This document shows positions 33,717 through 42,227 of a DNA stretch of 64,000 nt, piece by piece. Numbering within the stretch: position 1 is the first letter of the stretch; every line of letters starts with the position of its first letter. The notes under the pieces are model-generated. The model was not told the DNA's origin. It saw nothing but the letters and a program-made list of their open reading frames with translations, and did not search any database. A program made the translations under genes and the position numbers. Source of the stretch: Coriobacteriales bacterium OH1046. Lineage in GTDB: Bacteria > Actinomycetota > Coriobacteriia > Coriobacteriales > Atopobiaceae. The DNA lies in the NCBI GenBank assembly GCA_004010535.1, contig RQYE01000005.1, positions 248,001 to 312,000 of the forward strand, read 5' to 3'.

Positions 33717-35110
33717 ACGGCCGCTGGGTAGCCGATATGAAGCTGCCCCGCACCCCGGATAACGAGGAGCCGGCAGCGGAGCGAGCCCGTGACTTCCGCC
33801 CCGTCGACAAGGGCTTCACCGAGGAGATGGCGGTAGCCGAGGCTTCCCGCTGCATGAGGTGCAAGAACCCCCTGTGCGTCGATGGCTGCCCCGTCAACAT
33901 CAACATCCCCGCATTCATCACCCAGATCTACAACCGCGAGTTCGGCGACGCCCTGGATACCATCCGCGAGAGCTCGATGCTGCCCGCCATCTGCGGCCGC
34001 GTCTGCCCGCAGGAGAACCAGTGCGAGGGCCGCTGCATCCGCGGCCGCAAGGGCGATCCGGTTGCCATCGGACAGCTCGAGCGCTTCCTGGGCGACCAGC
34101 CCGAGCTCGCATCCAAGCCCCATATGATGCCGACCAACGGCCTGAAGGTCGCCGTCATCGGCTCAGGACCCTCCGGTATCGCCTGCGCCGGCGAGCTCGC
34201 CCGCAACGGATTCGATGTCACCGTCTTCGAGGCCTTCTTCACCGGCGGCGGGGTGCTCGTCTACGGCATCCCCGAGTTCCGCCTGCCCAAAGCGGTCGTC
34301 AAGCGCGAGATCGACGGCCTCATGGATCTGGGCGTCAAGTTCGAGTACAACTCCGTCATGGGCCGCCTGGCCGATGCCGAGGAGCTGCTGGGCGAGAAGG
34401 GCTTCGATGCCGTCTACGTCGCCACGGGCGCAGGCCTTCCCAAATTCCTCAACATCCCGGGCGAGAACCTGCCCAACGTCTTCTTCGCCAACGAGTACCT
34501 CACCCGCGTGAACCTCATGAAGGCGAACAATTTCCCCACCTACGACACCCCCACCAAACACGGCACCAACGTCGTCGTGTTCGGCGGCGGCAACGTGGCC
34601 ATGGACGCCGTCCGCACCGCCAAGCGCCTCGGTGCCGACCGCGCCATCATCGCCTACCGCCGCACCGAGGACGAGATGCCCGCCCGTAGGGCCGAGCTGC
34701 ACCACGCCAAGGCCGAGGGCGTCGAGGTCCTGCCGCTCGTCTCCCCCCTGGAGTTCCTCAAGGGCGAGGACGGCAACGTGTGCGCCGTACGCGTGCAGAG
34801 GTGCGAGCTGGGCGAGCCGGATGCCTCCGGCCGTCGCCGCCCGGTACCCATCGAGGGCGCCATCGAGGACATCCCCTGCGATGTCGCCATCTCCGCCATC
34901 GGCACGAACGCCAACCCGTTCGCCAAGCTCATCGGCGGCTGCGAGCTCAATAAATGGGGCTACATCGAAGCCGACGAGGATGGCCGCACGTCCAACCCCA
35001 GGATCTGGGCAGGCGGGGACATCGTCACCGGCGCCGCAACCGTCATCCTGGCCATGGGTGCCGGCAAGAGGGCCGCAGCATCCATCACCAAGGCTCTCGC
35101 CAAGAATTGA
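33704..35110 (+). CDS. nfnB: NADH-dependent reduced ferredoxin:NADP+ oxidoreductase subunit B
   Basis: 468-residue flavoprotein of the glutamate-synthase small-subunit family, equal in length to known NfnB. The N-terminal Fe-S part has CMRCKNPLCVDGCPVNINIP and CGRVCPQENQCEGRCIRG. The FAD loop is VAVIGSGPSGIACAGELA, the second nucleotide loop is VVVFGGGNVAMDAVRTAKR, and GGDIVTGAATVI lies near the end. It overlaps nfnA by 13 bases with GGAGGTGAGG ahead of the ATG. A stand-alone NADPH glutamate synthase small chain looks similar; the nfnA fusion-like coupling decides for Nfn. Confidence 0.9.
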   Translation: MPEVNGRWVADMKLPRTPDNEEPAAERARDFRPVDKGFTEEMAVAEASRCMRCKNPLCVDGCPVNINIPAFITQIYNREFGDALDTIRESSMLPAICGRVCPQENQCEGRCIRGRKGDPVAIGQLERFLGDQPELASKPHMMPTNGLKVAVIGSGPSGIACAGELARNGFDVTVFEAFFTGGGVLVYGIPEFRLPKAVVKREIDGLMDLGVKFEYNSVMGRLADAEELLGEKGFDAVYVATGAGLPKFLNIPGENLPNVFFANEYLTRVNLMKANNFPTYDTPTKHGTNVVVFGGGNVAMDAVRTAKRLGADRAIIAYRRTEDEMPARRAELHHAKAEGVEVLPLVSPLEFLKGEDGNVCAVRVQRCELGEPDASGRRRPVPIEGAIEDIPCDVAISAIGTNANPFAKLIGGCELNKWGYIEADEDGRTSNPRIWAGGDIVTGAATVILAMGAGKRAAASITKALAKN

Positions 35111-35143
35111 ACCCGCTACGTCTACTAAGAAAGGTGGAGAGAC

Positions 35144-35755
35144 ATGCAAGTTGATGCGAGAGACCTGTTCAGCCCGAAACCCACGGTCATGGCTCTTACG
35201 GCCCTGACCCAGCTCAAGAAGCACGAGACGCTCGCGGTGCTGGTCAACGACGGCAAGGCGGTCAGCGAGCTCATGCACCTCGCCGAAGAGCACAACTGCG
35301 GCTTCTCGCTCGAGAACGAGGGCGATTACTCCGTCGTCACCCTCGCCCCCACGTCCAAGGTGACGGTATCCAACCCGCTCGAGGAGGCCCTGCACCTCAT
35401 GGGCATCGAGCCCCTCGGGGCCCCCATCTTCCTCATCGGCTCCGAGTATGTCGGCGCAGGCGACAAGAGGCTCGGCAGCATCATCGCCAACGAGGTCATC
35501 TTCAACATCGGCCTCCAGGAGAACCTGCCCAGCTCTGTCGTCTTCTACAACAGCGGCGCCAAGCTCACCCGCAAGGACAGCCCGGTCCTCGACGCGCTCG
35601 AGGATCTCGTCGAGCTCGGCGTGGAGGTGCTCACCGATTCCGTCAGCGTCGAGGTCTACGGTGCCGATGACGGCACGGTCGCCGTGGGCGAGATCGTCGA
35701 CCCGTACATCATCGTGGCCCTGCTCTCGACCCAGCACGGCGTCATCACGATGTGA
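35144..35755 (+). CDS. YedF-like protein (TusA-like plus DsrE-like domains) lacking the family cysteines
   Basis: 203-residue protein whose layout matches the selenium-linked YedF family. Residues about 1-70 are TusA-like (DARDLFSPKPTVMALTALTQL), and residues about 88-203 are DsrE-like (LGSIIANEVIFNIGLQE, VVFYNSGAKLTRKDSPVLDALEDL, VGEIVDPYIIVALL). The TusA motif Cys-Pro-x-Pro is SPKP here, and the C-terminal C-G-x-C-x-D-x-Y region is TDSVSVEVYG. The only cysteine is in HNCGF. A sulfur or selenium relay by the usual cysteines is therefore impossible. It follows nfnB by 33 bases and is closed by a terminator. Its function is unknown. Confidence 0.75.
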   Translation: MQVDARDLFSPKPTVMALTALTQLKKHETLAVLVNDGKAVSELMHLAEEHNCGFSLENEGDYSVVTLAPTSKVTVSNPLEEALHLMGIEPLGAPIFLIGSEYVGAGDKRLGSIIANEVIFNIGLQENLPSSVVFYNSGAKLTRKDSPVLDALEDLVELGVEVLTDSVSVEVYGADDGTVAVGEIVDPYIIVALLSTQHGVITM

Positions 35756-35780
35756 CGCAGAGCCTGCCGGCGCGCAATCA

Positions 35781-35820
35781 GGCGGCCCATCGGGGATAAG
35801 CTCCGATGGGCCGCCTCCTT
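35781..35820 (+). terminator. Rho-independent terminator after the nfnAB-yedF-like unit
   Basis: GGCGGCCCATCGG (35781-35793) pairs perfectly with CCGATGGGCCGCC (35803-35815) over a nine-base loop, followed by TCCTTCTC. It separates this unit from hydCBA. Confidence 0.8.
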
Positions 35821-36009
35821 CTCATCCCCGGCCCTAGGCACGCGCATGGCTTTCCGCCGACGAGAACGTATTGCCGCCATCGCGTCCTCGTGCAAATGCC
35901 GCTTTGGTACAATTGGGCTACTATACCGAGACGTGTTGGGGAACGCCGATTCGGGGTAGCCGCTTCACATCAAGACCGCACAAGCGTTGTACTGGAGAGG
36001 AGCAGGCAC

Positions 36010-36501
36010 ATGGCACGGCTAAGCGGTGCATCCGTCGCGCGCATCGAGGAGATATGCGACGCATACCAGGGGGAGAAGACCCCGCTCGTCATGATCTTGA
36101 GCGACATCCAGCGCGAGTTCGGCTACGTGCCCCTCGAGGTGCAGGAAGTCGTCTCGCGCAAGACCGGGCTCTCCGTCGCCGAGATCTACGGGGTGGTCAC
36201 CTTCTACTCGTTCTTCTCCCTCACACCCAAGGGCAAGCACGTCATCGGCTGCTGCCTGGGCACGGCGTGCTATGTCAAGGGAGCCCAGCGGATCATCGAC
36301 CGCTTCTGCAACGACCTCGGCATCGAACCCGGCGGCACCACCGACGACGGCATGTTCACCATCGATGCCCTGCGCTGCATCGGCGCCTGCGCGGCAGCGC
36401 CCGCCGTCACCATCGACGGCAAGGTGTATGCCCGCGTCGACATCAGCCAGGTCCCCGGCATCATCTCCGCATATCGTCAGATGGAAGGGGGCGCCGAGTG
36501 A
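36010..36501 (+). CDS. hydC: Bifurcating [FeFe]-hydrogenase subunit C (NuoE-like)
   Basis: 163-residue 24-kDa-type subunit with a thioredoxin-fold [2Fe-2S] site: CLGTACYVKGA and CIGACAAAPAV supply the four cysteines. The N-terminal helices (LVMILSDIQREFGYVPLEVQEVVSRKTG in pieces) are typical of NuoE/HydC. It joins HydB and HydA in an NAD(H)- and ferredoxin-linked hydrogenase. The ATG at 36010 follows GGAGAGGAG. Its stop and the hydB ATG share one base (TGATG). Confidence 0.92.
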   Translation: MARLSGASVARIEEICDAYQGEKTPLVMILSDIQREFGYVPLEVQEVVSRKTGLSVAEIYGVVTFYSFFSLTPKGKHVIGCCLGTACYVKGAQRIIDRFCNDLGIEPGGTTDDGMFTIDALRCIGACAAAPAVTIDGKVYARVDISQVPGIISAYRQMEGGAE

Positions 36502-38366
36502 TGTACGCAACCACTGAGGAGCTGCAGCGCGATGTCCAGAGGTTCATGGACGAGCTGCACGGGAAGTTCGATGGATCCGATGGCAAGACCTACCTCGTGT
36601 TCTGCGGCGGCACCGGCTGCATGGCCGGCGGCACTCCCGACCTCATCGCCGAGGCGAGAAAGCTCATCGCCGATGAGGGCCTCGAGGAGAGCGTCGTAAC
36701 CCGCCGAGTCGGATGCTTCGGCCTCTGCTCGCAGGGCCCGTTCGTGCGCATCTATCCCGGCGATATCCTCTACCGCCTCGTCAAGGCCGAGGATATGTAC
36801 GACATCATCCACAAGCACATCATCGGGGGGGAGATCGTCGAGCGGCTCATCTACGAGGATCCCAAGACGGGCGAGAAGTTCGAGCACATGGCCGACATCC
36901 CCTTCTACCGGCGCCAGAAGCGCATCGCGCTGCACGGCTGCGGCGTCATCGACCCCACCAGGATCGAGGAGTCGCTCGCCATGGGCGGCTACCAGGGCCT
37001 CATGAGGGCCCTCACCATGGACCGGCAGGACGTCATCGACACGATCATCGCCTCGGGTCTGCGCGGCCGAGGCGGCGGGGGCTTCCCCACGGGCCGCAAG
37101 TGGCAGTTCGCCTATAACCAGGATAGCGCCGAGAAATACGTGGTCTGCAACGGCGACGAGGGCGATCCCGGCGCGTTCATGGACCGCTCGCTGCTCGAGG
37201 ACAACCCGCTCTCCGTGCTCGAGGGCATGGCCATCGCGGGCTACGCGATCGGCGCCTCTCAGGGCTACTTCTACATCCGGGCCGAATACCCCATCGCGGT
37301 CCAGCGCGTCAACGCCATCATCGAGCAGGCCGAGGAGCGCGGCCTTCTGGGCGATAACATCCTGGGGACGGGCTTCTCGTTCCACGCCCATGTCCGCCTC
37401 GGCGCCGGCGCCTTCGTCTGCGGCGAGGAGACCGCGCTGCTCAATTCCATCATGGGCCTGCGCGGCATGCCGCGCCCGCGTCCGCCATTCCCGGCCGTCT
37501 CCGGCCTCTGGGGCAAGCCCACGGTGGTCAACAACGTCGAGACCCTCTCCTGCACGGCCTACATCATGCGCGAGGGCATCGAGGCGTTCACGCAATACGG
37601 CACCGAGAACAGCAAGGGCACCAAGGTCTTCTGCCTGGGCGGCAAGGTCGTGAACGTCGGCCTCGTCGAGATGCCCATGGGCTACACCATGCGCGATCTC
37701 ATCTTCGACATCGGCGGCGGCATCCAAGACGACAAGGAGTTCAAGGCGCTCCAGACCGGCGGCCCCTCCGGAGGCTGCCTCACGCCCGAATACCTCGACG
37801 AGCCCATCGACTTCGACAACATGGTCCGCCTCGGCTCCATGATGGGCTCCGGAGGCGCCATCGTCATGGACGAGGACAACTGCATGGTCGACGTCGCCAA
37901 ATTCTACATGGGCTTCATCTGCGACGAGAGCTGCGGCAAGTGCTCGCCCTGCCGCATCGGCACCAAGCGCATGCTCGAGATCCTCGAACGCATCACCTCC
38001 GGCAAGGGCACCATGAAGGACTTCGACGAGCTCGATACCATCGCCGAGGCCTGCAAGACCAATTCCCTCTGCGCGCTCGGCCAGACCGCAGCCAACCCCA
38101 TCCTCTCGACGATCGCGCATTTCAAGGACGAGTACATCGCCCACATCGAGGAGCATCGCTGCCCGGCACGCGTCTGCAAGGATCTCATCGAGTACCACAT
38201 CGACCCCGACAAGTGCCGCAAGTGCTCCGCCTGCGCACGCGTCTGCCCGGTCTTCGCCATCGAGGGAGTTGCGGGCAAGACGCCGTTCGTCATCGATCTG
38301 GAAAAGTGCATCAAATGCGGCACCTGCGTGACCGCTTGCCGCTTCGACGCCATCTACAAGGCATAA
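36501..38366 (+). CDS. hydB: Bifurcating [FeFe]-hydrogenase subunit B (NuoF-like, NAD- and FMN-binding)
   Basis: 621-residue subunit. The N-terminal thioredoxin-like [2Fe-2S] domain has CGGTGCMAGG and GCFGLC. The NuoF core has GLRGRGGGGFPTGRKW (NAD/FMN binding), CNGDEGDPGAFMDR and ESCGKCSPCRIGT for a [4Fe-4S] cluster. Two C-terminal ferredoxin clusters lie in CRKCSACARVCP and CIKCGTCVTACR. It is the site of NADH oxidation or NAD+ reduction in the trimeric enzyme. Length matches HydB of thermophilic and acetogenic anaerobes. It is coupled to hydC and followed after 13 bases by hydA. Confidence 0.94.
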   Translation: MYATTEELQRDVQRFMDELHGKFDGSDGKTYLVFCGGTGCMAGGTPDLIAEARKLIADEGLEESVVTRRVGCFGLCSQGPFVRIYPGDILYRLVKAEDMYDIIHKHIIGGEIVERLIYEDPKTGEKFEHMADIPFYRRQKRIALHGCGVIDPTRIEESLAMGGYQGLMRALTMDRQDVIDTIIASGLRGRGGGGFPTGRKWQFAYNQDSAEKYVVCNGDEGDPGAFMDRSLLEDNPLSVLEGMAIAGYAIGASQGYFYIRAEYPIAVQRVNAIIEQAEERGLLGDNILGTGFSFHAHVRLGAGAFVCGEETALLNSIMGLRGMPRPRPPFPAVSGLWGKPTVVNNVETLSCTAYIMREGIEAFTQYGTENSKGTKVFCLGGKVVNVGLVEMPMGYTMRDLIFDIGGGIQDDKEFKALQTGGPSGGCLTPEYLDEPIDFDNMVRLGSMMGSGGAIVMDEDNCMVDVAKFYMGFICDESCGKCSPCRIGTKRMLEILERITSGKGTMKDFDELDTIAEACKTNSLCALGQTAANPILSTIAHFKDEYIAHIEEHRCPARVCKDLIEYHIDPDKCRKCSACARVCPVFAIEGVAGKTPFVIDLEKCIKCGTCVTACRFDAIYKA

Positions 38367-38379
38367 GGGAGGTCCTGGC

Positions 38380-40155
38380 ATGAGCTTGGTCAACATCAAG
38401 ATCGAAGGCAGGCCCTATCAGGTGGAGGAAGGCCTCACGATCCTCGAGGCGGCGCGTCAGTGCGGCTACGAGATCCCCTCGCTGTGCTCGTTCAACCATG
38501 GCGAGTGCAACCAGGGTTCCTGCCGCGTCTGCCTCGTCGAGGCAACCGGCGCCCGCGGCCTCGCGGCATCCTGCGTCTACCAGGTCGCCGAGGGCATGGA
38601 GGTCCTCATCAACTCGCCCAAGGCCGTCGCCGCCCGCCGCACGAGCGTGGAGCTGCTGCTCTCCAACCACAACGTCAACTGCCAGCAGTGCGGCAAGAGC
38701 GGCCAATGCGAGCTGCAGAACGTCGCGCGCATCGTCGGCGCGCGCGAGGGGATGTTCAAGGGCGCGAAGACCCCGACGACCTACGACGATGTCTCCCCGT
38801 CCATCGTGCGCGACACCAGCAAGTGCATCCTGTGCGGCCGCTGCGTCGAGCGCTGCAAGAACGCCCACGGCAATGGCGTCCTCGGCTTCCAGAACCGAGG
38901 TTTCGACGCCAAGGTCGGCCCCGCGATGGATATCTCGTTCGCCGATTCGCCGTGCATCATGTGCGGCCAGTGCGTGACGGTCTGCCCCACGGGCGCGCTG
39001 CTCCCCAAATCGGAGATCGATAAGGTCGATTTCGCCCGTGCGCAGGGCAAGTACATGGTCGTCCAGACCGCGCCCGCCGTCCGAGCCGCCCTCGGCGAGG
39101 AGTTCGGCCTGCCCATCGGCACGCCCGTCACCGGCAAGATGGCTGCGGCGCTCCGCCGCCTAGGCTTCAACCGCGTCTACGACGTCGACTTCGGGGCCGA
39201 CCTCACCATCATGGAGGAAGCCAACGAGCTGCTCGATCGCGTCAAATCGGGCGGCGTGCTGCCCATGATCACGTCCTGCTCGCCCGGTTGGGTCAATTAT
39301 GCCGAGACCTACTACGCCGACCTGCTCCCCCACCTCTCCAGCTGCAAGAGCCCGCATCAGATGCAGGGCGCGATCATCAAGAGCTACTTCGCCCAAGCCC
39401 ACGGCCTCGATCCGAAGGATATCTTCGTGGTCTCCATCATGCCCTGCACGGCCAAGAAGTCCGAGAAGGACCGTGCGCAGATGGAGGTCGACGGCATCCG
39501 CGATGTCGACGCCGTGCTCACCGTCTGCGAGCTGGGCGACCTCATCAAGAGAAGCGGCATGCAGTTCAACCGCCTGCCCGAGGAGGGCTTCGACTACGAC
39601 ATCATGGGAACCTCCACGGGCGCCGGCGTCATCTTCGGCGTAACCGGCGGTGTCATGGAGGCGGCACTCCGCACGGCCTACCGGGTGCTCGAGGGCAAAG
39701 AGCACGACGCGGTGGTCTTCAATGCCGTGCGCGGCTTCGATGGCATCCGCGAGGCCACCATCGCCATGGGCGGCATGGATGTCAAGGTGGCGGTAGCCTC
39801 CGGCATGGCCAATGCCAAGATCCTGCTCGATCAGATCCGCGAGGGCACGAGCCCGTACCACTTCATCGAGATCATGGGCTGCCCCGGCGGCTGCATCAAC
39901 GGCGGCGGCATGCCCATCGTGCGCCACTGCTTCCTCCCCAACGAGGATGTGGACATCGTCGATACCTACCGCGCCAAGCGCGCCCGTGCCCTCTATACCG
40001 AGGATGAGCGCAACACATTGCGCCAATCCCACAACAACCCGCAGATCATCGAGCTCTACAGCAGGTTCCTTGAAAAACCCAACTCGCACAAGGCGCATGA
40101 GCTGCTGCATACCACCTATGCAGGTCGCGAACCATTCCGCGTGCAAGATCATTAG
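38380..40155 (+). CDS. hydA: [FeFe]-hydrogenase catalytic subunit A
   Basis: 591-residue H2-evolving subunit. The N-terminal [2Fe-2S] domain uses CSFNHGECNQGSCRVC. A His/Cys3 cluster follows (NHNVNCQQCGKSGQCEL), then two [4Fe-4S] clusters (CILCGRCVERC, CIMCGQCVTVCP). The H-cluster motifs are TSCSPGWVNY (about residue 298), MPCTAKKSEKD (about 353) and MGCPGGCINGGG (about 498), all complete. With HydB and HydC it makes H2 from NADH plus reduced ferredoxin in the cytoplasm. No maturation genes (hydEFG) are in the window. A terminator follows. Confidence 0.95.
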   Translation: MSLVNIKIEGRPYQVEEGLTILEAARQCGYEIPSLCSFNHGECNQGSCRVCLVEATGARGLAASCVYQVAEGMEVLINSPKAVAARRTSVELLLSNHNVNCQQCGKSGQCELQNVARIVGAREGMFKGAKTPTTYDDVSPSIVRDTSKCILCGRCVERCKNAHGNGVLGFQNRGFDAKVGPAMDISFADSPCIMCGQCVTVCPTGALLPKSEIDKVDFARAQGKYMVVQTAPAVRAALGEEFGLPIGTPVTGKMAAALRRLGFNRVYDVDFGADLTIMEEANELLDRVKSGGVLPMITSCSPGWVNYAETYYADLLPHLSSCKSPHQMQGAIIKSYFAQAHGLDPKDIFVVSIMPCTAKKSEKDRAQMEVDGIRDVDAVLTVCELGDLIKRSGMQFNRLPEEGFDYDIMGTSTGAGVIFGVTGGVMEAALRTAYRVLEGKEHDAVVFNAVRGFDGIREATIAMGGMDVKVAVASGMANAKILLDQIREGTSPYHFIEIMGCPGGCINGGGMPIVRHCFLPNEDVDIVDTYRAKRARALYTEDERNTLRQSHNNPQIIELYSRFLEKPNSHKAHELLHTTYAGREPFRVQDH

Positions 40156-40187
40156 CACATAAACCGCGTCTCCGCACAAGCTGCATC

Positions 40188-40220
40188 AAGGCCCCGGGCT
40201 CGCACCTGGGGCTTTGTTTG
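40188..40220 (+). terminator. Terminator after hydCBA
   Basis: AAGGCCCCGGG (from 40188) pairs imperfectly with CCTGGGGCTTT (40205-40215), followed by a T-rich GTTTG. It marks the end of the hydrogenase operon. The next 220 bases to the RpiR gene become AT-richer and hold no gene that I can support. Confidence 0.65.
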
Positions 40221-40442
40221 ATACCATCAAAAATCTCCTGCATCTTCCCAGGCTTTTGGATAATCTCCATGGTGTTGCGGATACATCAGCCGAGCGCCTT
40301 ACGATAATGGAGCCGTCTTAGTTGCCTGCCCATCCATCGTCATGTTGTCGGTCTCGTCTCACCGGAAATGCAACCGCACCTTCGGCACTATCTTTTCGGA
40401 GGAGTCATTCGGAATATCTTCCAGCTCTTTACGAAACCTTGG

Positions 40443-41303
40443 CTATAAGCCTTCGCTATTGGTCACGGCATCCCAGATTATCTGTTCATTCGCTATGGAA
40501 CGCTCAAGATTTCTGAGCGCAAGATTAACGTAAATCGCATATATTATCGAATACTGCGCAATCCGGGAATTGATAGCTTCAGCTTTTGACTCTTGGGCTA
40601 CCGACACCAAGACGCAGTCTGCCAGTTCAGCTAGAGGAGATGCTGTGTCGCCGGTAACCGCTATGAGCTTGCACCCCTTTTCTTTTGCGATTCTTGCCGT
40701 CCGCAGCGGTATCTGAGATCCGCCAGATTGGGAAATAACGAGAACCGCGTCATCCGGGGTTAACAGCGAGCATCTCATAATCTGCAAGTACGCATCGGTC
40801 ATCAGCGTACAGTTAACGCCGATACGAAAAAGCTGGTAATACAGTTCCTCAGCAGTTGGGCTTGAATTGCCGACAGCCGCAATGAGGGTTGTTTTTGCAT
40901 TGTTGATATAGTCGATACACTTTTCCATAGATGCGTGATCTAAAACTTCCAGCGTAGCTTGCACTGCGTGGATAGCGCCGTTTAAGACTTTTTCAGCAAC
41001 AATTCCCGGTGTATCGGTAACGCTGATTGCCTCATATATTAGCTCGCTAGACACCGGCACGGATCTCGAAAGAGAAACTATAAACTCTACCCAGCGCTTA
41101 TATCCCAAGACCCTAAAAAAGCGCACTACAGTAGCATCGCTTACCCCAGCATTCAAAGCGACGTCCGCCAGAGACATTTTTATCACTTTCGTATAGTTTC
41201 CCTGAATAAACTCAGCCACCTTTTTCTCAGACGCTGAAAGCGATTCGTAAAAAGCAGTGATCCGACTCATCGCATCGTTGATAGTTTCCATTTCCCCCAT
41301 CAT
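40443..41303 (-). CDS. RpiR/MurR-family transcriptional regulator (HTH + SIS domain)
   Basis: 286-residue regulator. The N-terminal HTH_6 domain (SASEKKVAEFIQGNY, SLADVALNAGVSDATVVRFFR) is followed by a SIS sugar-isomerase fold that senses phosphosugars (TTLIAAVGNSSPTAEELYYQL, AVLVISQSGGSQIPLRTARIAKEKG in pieces, IAVTGDTASPLAELAD). It is divergent from the IIB/IIC-IID PTS genes, so it likely controls them. Base composition is clearly more AT-rich than the hydrogenase genes. The start could be either of two adjacent ATGs (41303 or 41300). Confidence 0.9.
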   Translation of the reverse strand: MMGEMETINDAMSRITAFYESLSASEKKVAEFIQGNYTKVIKMSLADVALNAGVSDATVVRFFRVLGYKRWVEFIVSLSRSVPVSSELIYEAISVTDTPGIVAEKVLNGAIHAVQATLEVLDHASMEKCIDYINNAKTTLIAAVGNSSPTAEELYYQLFRIGVNCTLMTDAYLQIMRCSLLTPDDAVLVISQSGGSQIPLRTARIAKEKGCKLIAVTGDTASPLAELADCVLVSVAQESKAEAINSRIAQYSIIYAIYVNLALRNLERSIANEQIIWDAVTNSEGL

Positions 41304-41369
41304 TTCCGCTTCTAGTTTTAGCTAATCGAGATTTAATTTGACTAGTAATTACACAGTTTATATAATAAA

Positions 41370-41407
41370 AGTATATATACTACAATACTACTATTTTATG
41401 TAGTATT
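41370..41407. promoter_or_regulatory. Palindromic operators between the RpiR gene and the PTS operon
   Basis: AGTATATATACT (41370-41381) is a perfect palindrome. Immediately after it, AATACTAC (41384-41391) and GTAGTATT (41400-41407) are perfect arms around an eight-base AT spacer. The shared TAC-TAC/GTA-GTA words suggest repeated half-sites of the divergent RpiR regulator. The whole gap 41304-41725 is AT-rich and otherwise contains only the remnant at 41506-41690 and a short possible leader frame. Confidence 0.5.
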
Positions 41408-41433
41408 ACTACATATTACTGAGGAGGGAGCTC

Positions 41434-41502
41434 GTGAGTGCTTGCTTTCAGTTTTCAAAAGAATCAACTCGAATCCCCTCGTCTTACGGAAAGAAAGGCT
41501 GA
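41434..41502 (+). other. Possible 22-codon leader frame with strong ribosome binding site
   Basis: GTG at 41434 lies just after GAGGAGGGAG and opens a frame of 22 codons (VSACFQFSKESTRIPSSY...) that ends at 41502, whose last base begins an ATG. There is no recognisable domain. It may be a short translated leader or the decayed start of the IIA-like remnant behind it. Confidence 0.25.
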
Positions 41503-41505
41503 TGC

Positions 41506-41690
41506 ATGTTTGACATCATTATATTCAGCCGCAAGAACTGCGCATCCGATTTATCTCATGATGCCGAGCGACTTCGGAAAACAAAAGGTTATTCGTACAT
41601 TCTCCGTTTGAGAGAACGGTGATTCACCCCTTCTCATCGAAATCGAGCTCAAGTATCTGGGGGGAGGTGCTATTGAGTGGATTATTCGAT
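41506..41690 (+). pseudogene. Probable remnant of a mannose-family PTS IIA gene
   Basis: A frame from 41506 reads MFDIIIFSRKNCASDLSHDA and continues ERLRKTKG...YILRLRER to a stop at 41622. The pattern M-x-x-I-I-I-x-S-x-x-x-x-A-x-x-L-x-x-x-A-E matches the N-terminus of mannose-family IIA, where the active site is S-H-G; here it is S-R-K. In a neighbouring frame GDSPLLIEIELKYL continues as IIA proteins often do after the first strand pair. It sits exactly where IIA would be expected, just before IIB, with AAAGAAAGG upstream. The evidence is a short alignment by eye, so this is tentative. Confidence 0.35.
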
Positions 41691-41725
41691 GCCTGTAAAA
41701 GCCCAAAAACGCAAGGAAGGTGAAC

Positions 41726-42208
41726 ATGAAAGATATAACTCTCGCACGAATTGACGACAGATTAATTCATGGGCAAGTCGTAGCTTTTTGGGCGAATGAG
41801 AAACCCATAAACAAAATACTGATTATTGATGACGACTTGCCGTCAGACGCCTTTATGAGCAGGGTATATCGGGCTTCCGCTCCAAGCGGAGTAGAAGTGA
41901 TCCTCAAAAACTGTACAGATGGCTTTTCTTTCCTAAAAGGAGAGGCTGAATCCAACGAGAGGATTTTGCTGCTCGTAAAAGTTCCCGAGCGTATCGAAGA
42001 ATTGATCGATTCTGGAATCCCCCTCAAAAAAGTGGTGTTGGGTGGAATGGGTTCCAATGATAAGAGAAGGACCTTCAACAGAAATGTCTCGGCGAGTGCT
42101 GATGAGATCGCCTGCTTCAAACGAATAATCGAAAAGGGAACAGAGATGGTTTATCAGATGATTCCCAGTGACAAACCGGTGCCCTTGCAGACAATCATCA
42201 GCCAATAG
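41726..42208 (+). CDS. PTS mannose/sorbose-family component IIB
   Basis: 160-residue cytoplasmic phosphocarrier with the active-site motif ARIDDRLIHGQVV, His15 being the phosphorylated residue. The rest (LIIDDDLPSD, KKVVLGGMGSNDKR) follows the IIB fold. The ATG at 41726 has AAGGAAGG at about 6 bases; a GTG two codons earlier is in frame. It lies 19 bases before the fused IIC-IID gene. No intact IIA accompanies it, so phosphate may come from a IIA encoded elsewhere, for example at 12270-12680. Confidence 0.92.
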   Translation: MKDITLARIDDRLIHGQVVAFWANEKPINKILIIDDDLPSDAFMSRVYRASAPSGVEVILKNCTDGFSFLKGEAESNERILLLVKVPERIEELIDSGIPLKKVVLGGMGSNDKRRTFNRNVSASADEIACFKRIIEKGTEMVYQMIPSDKPVPLQTIISQ

Positions 42209-42227
42209 GATGCCCGGGAGGATAACG

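Noticed and set aside
36477-38399. 640-codon open frame on the minus strand
   Set aside because: Antisense shadow of hydB, rich in Asp/Ala/Val/Gly repeats and without motifs.
41434-41622. Idea of a toxin-antitoxin or attenuator peptide pair before the PTS IIB
   Set aside because: The second frame fits a IIA remnant better, and the first has no hydrophobic toxin or codon-bias attenuator pattern.
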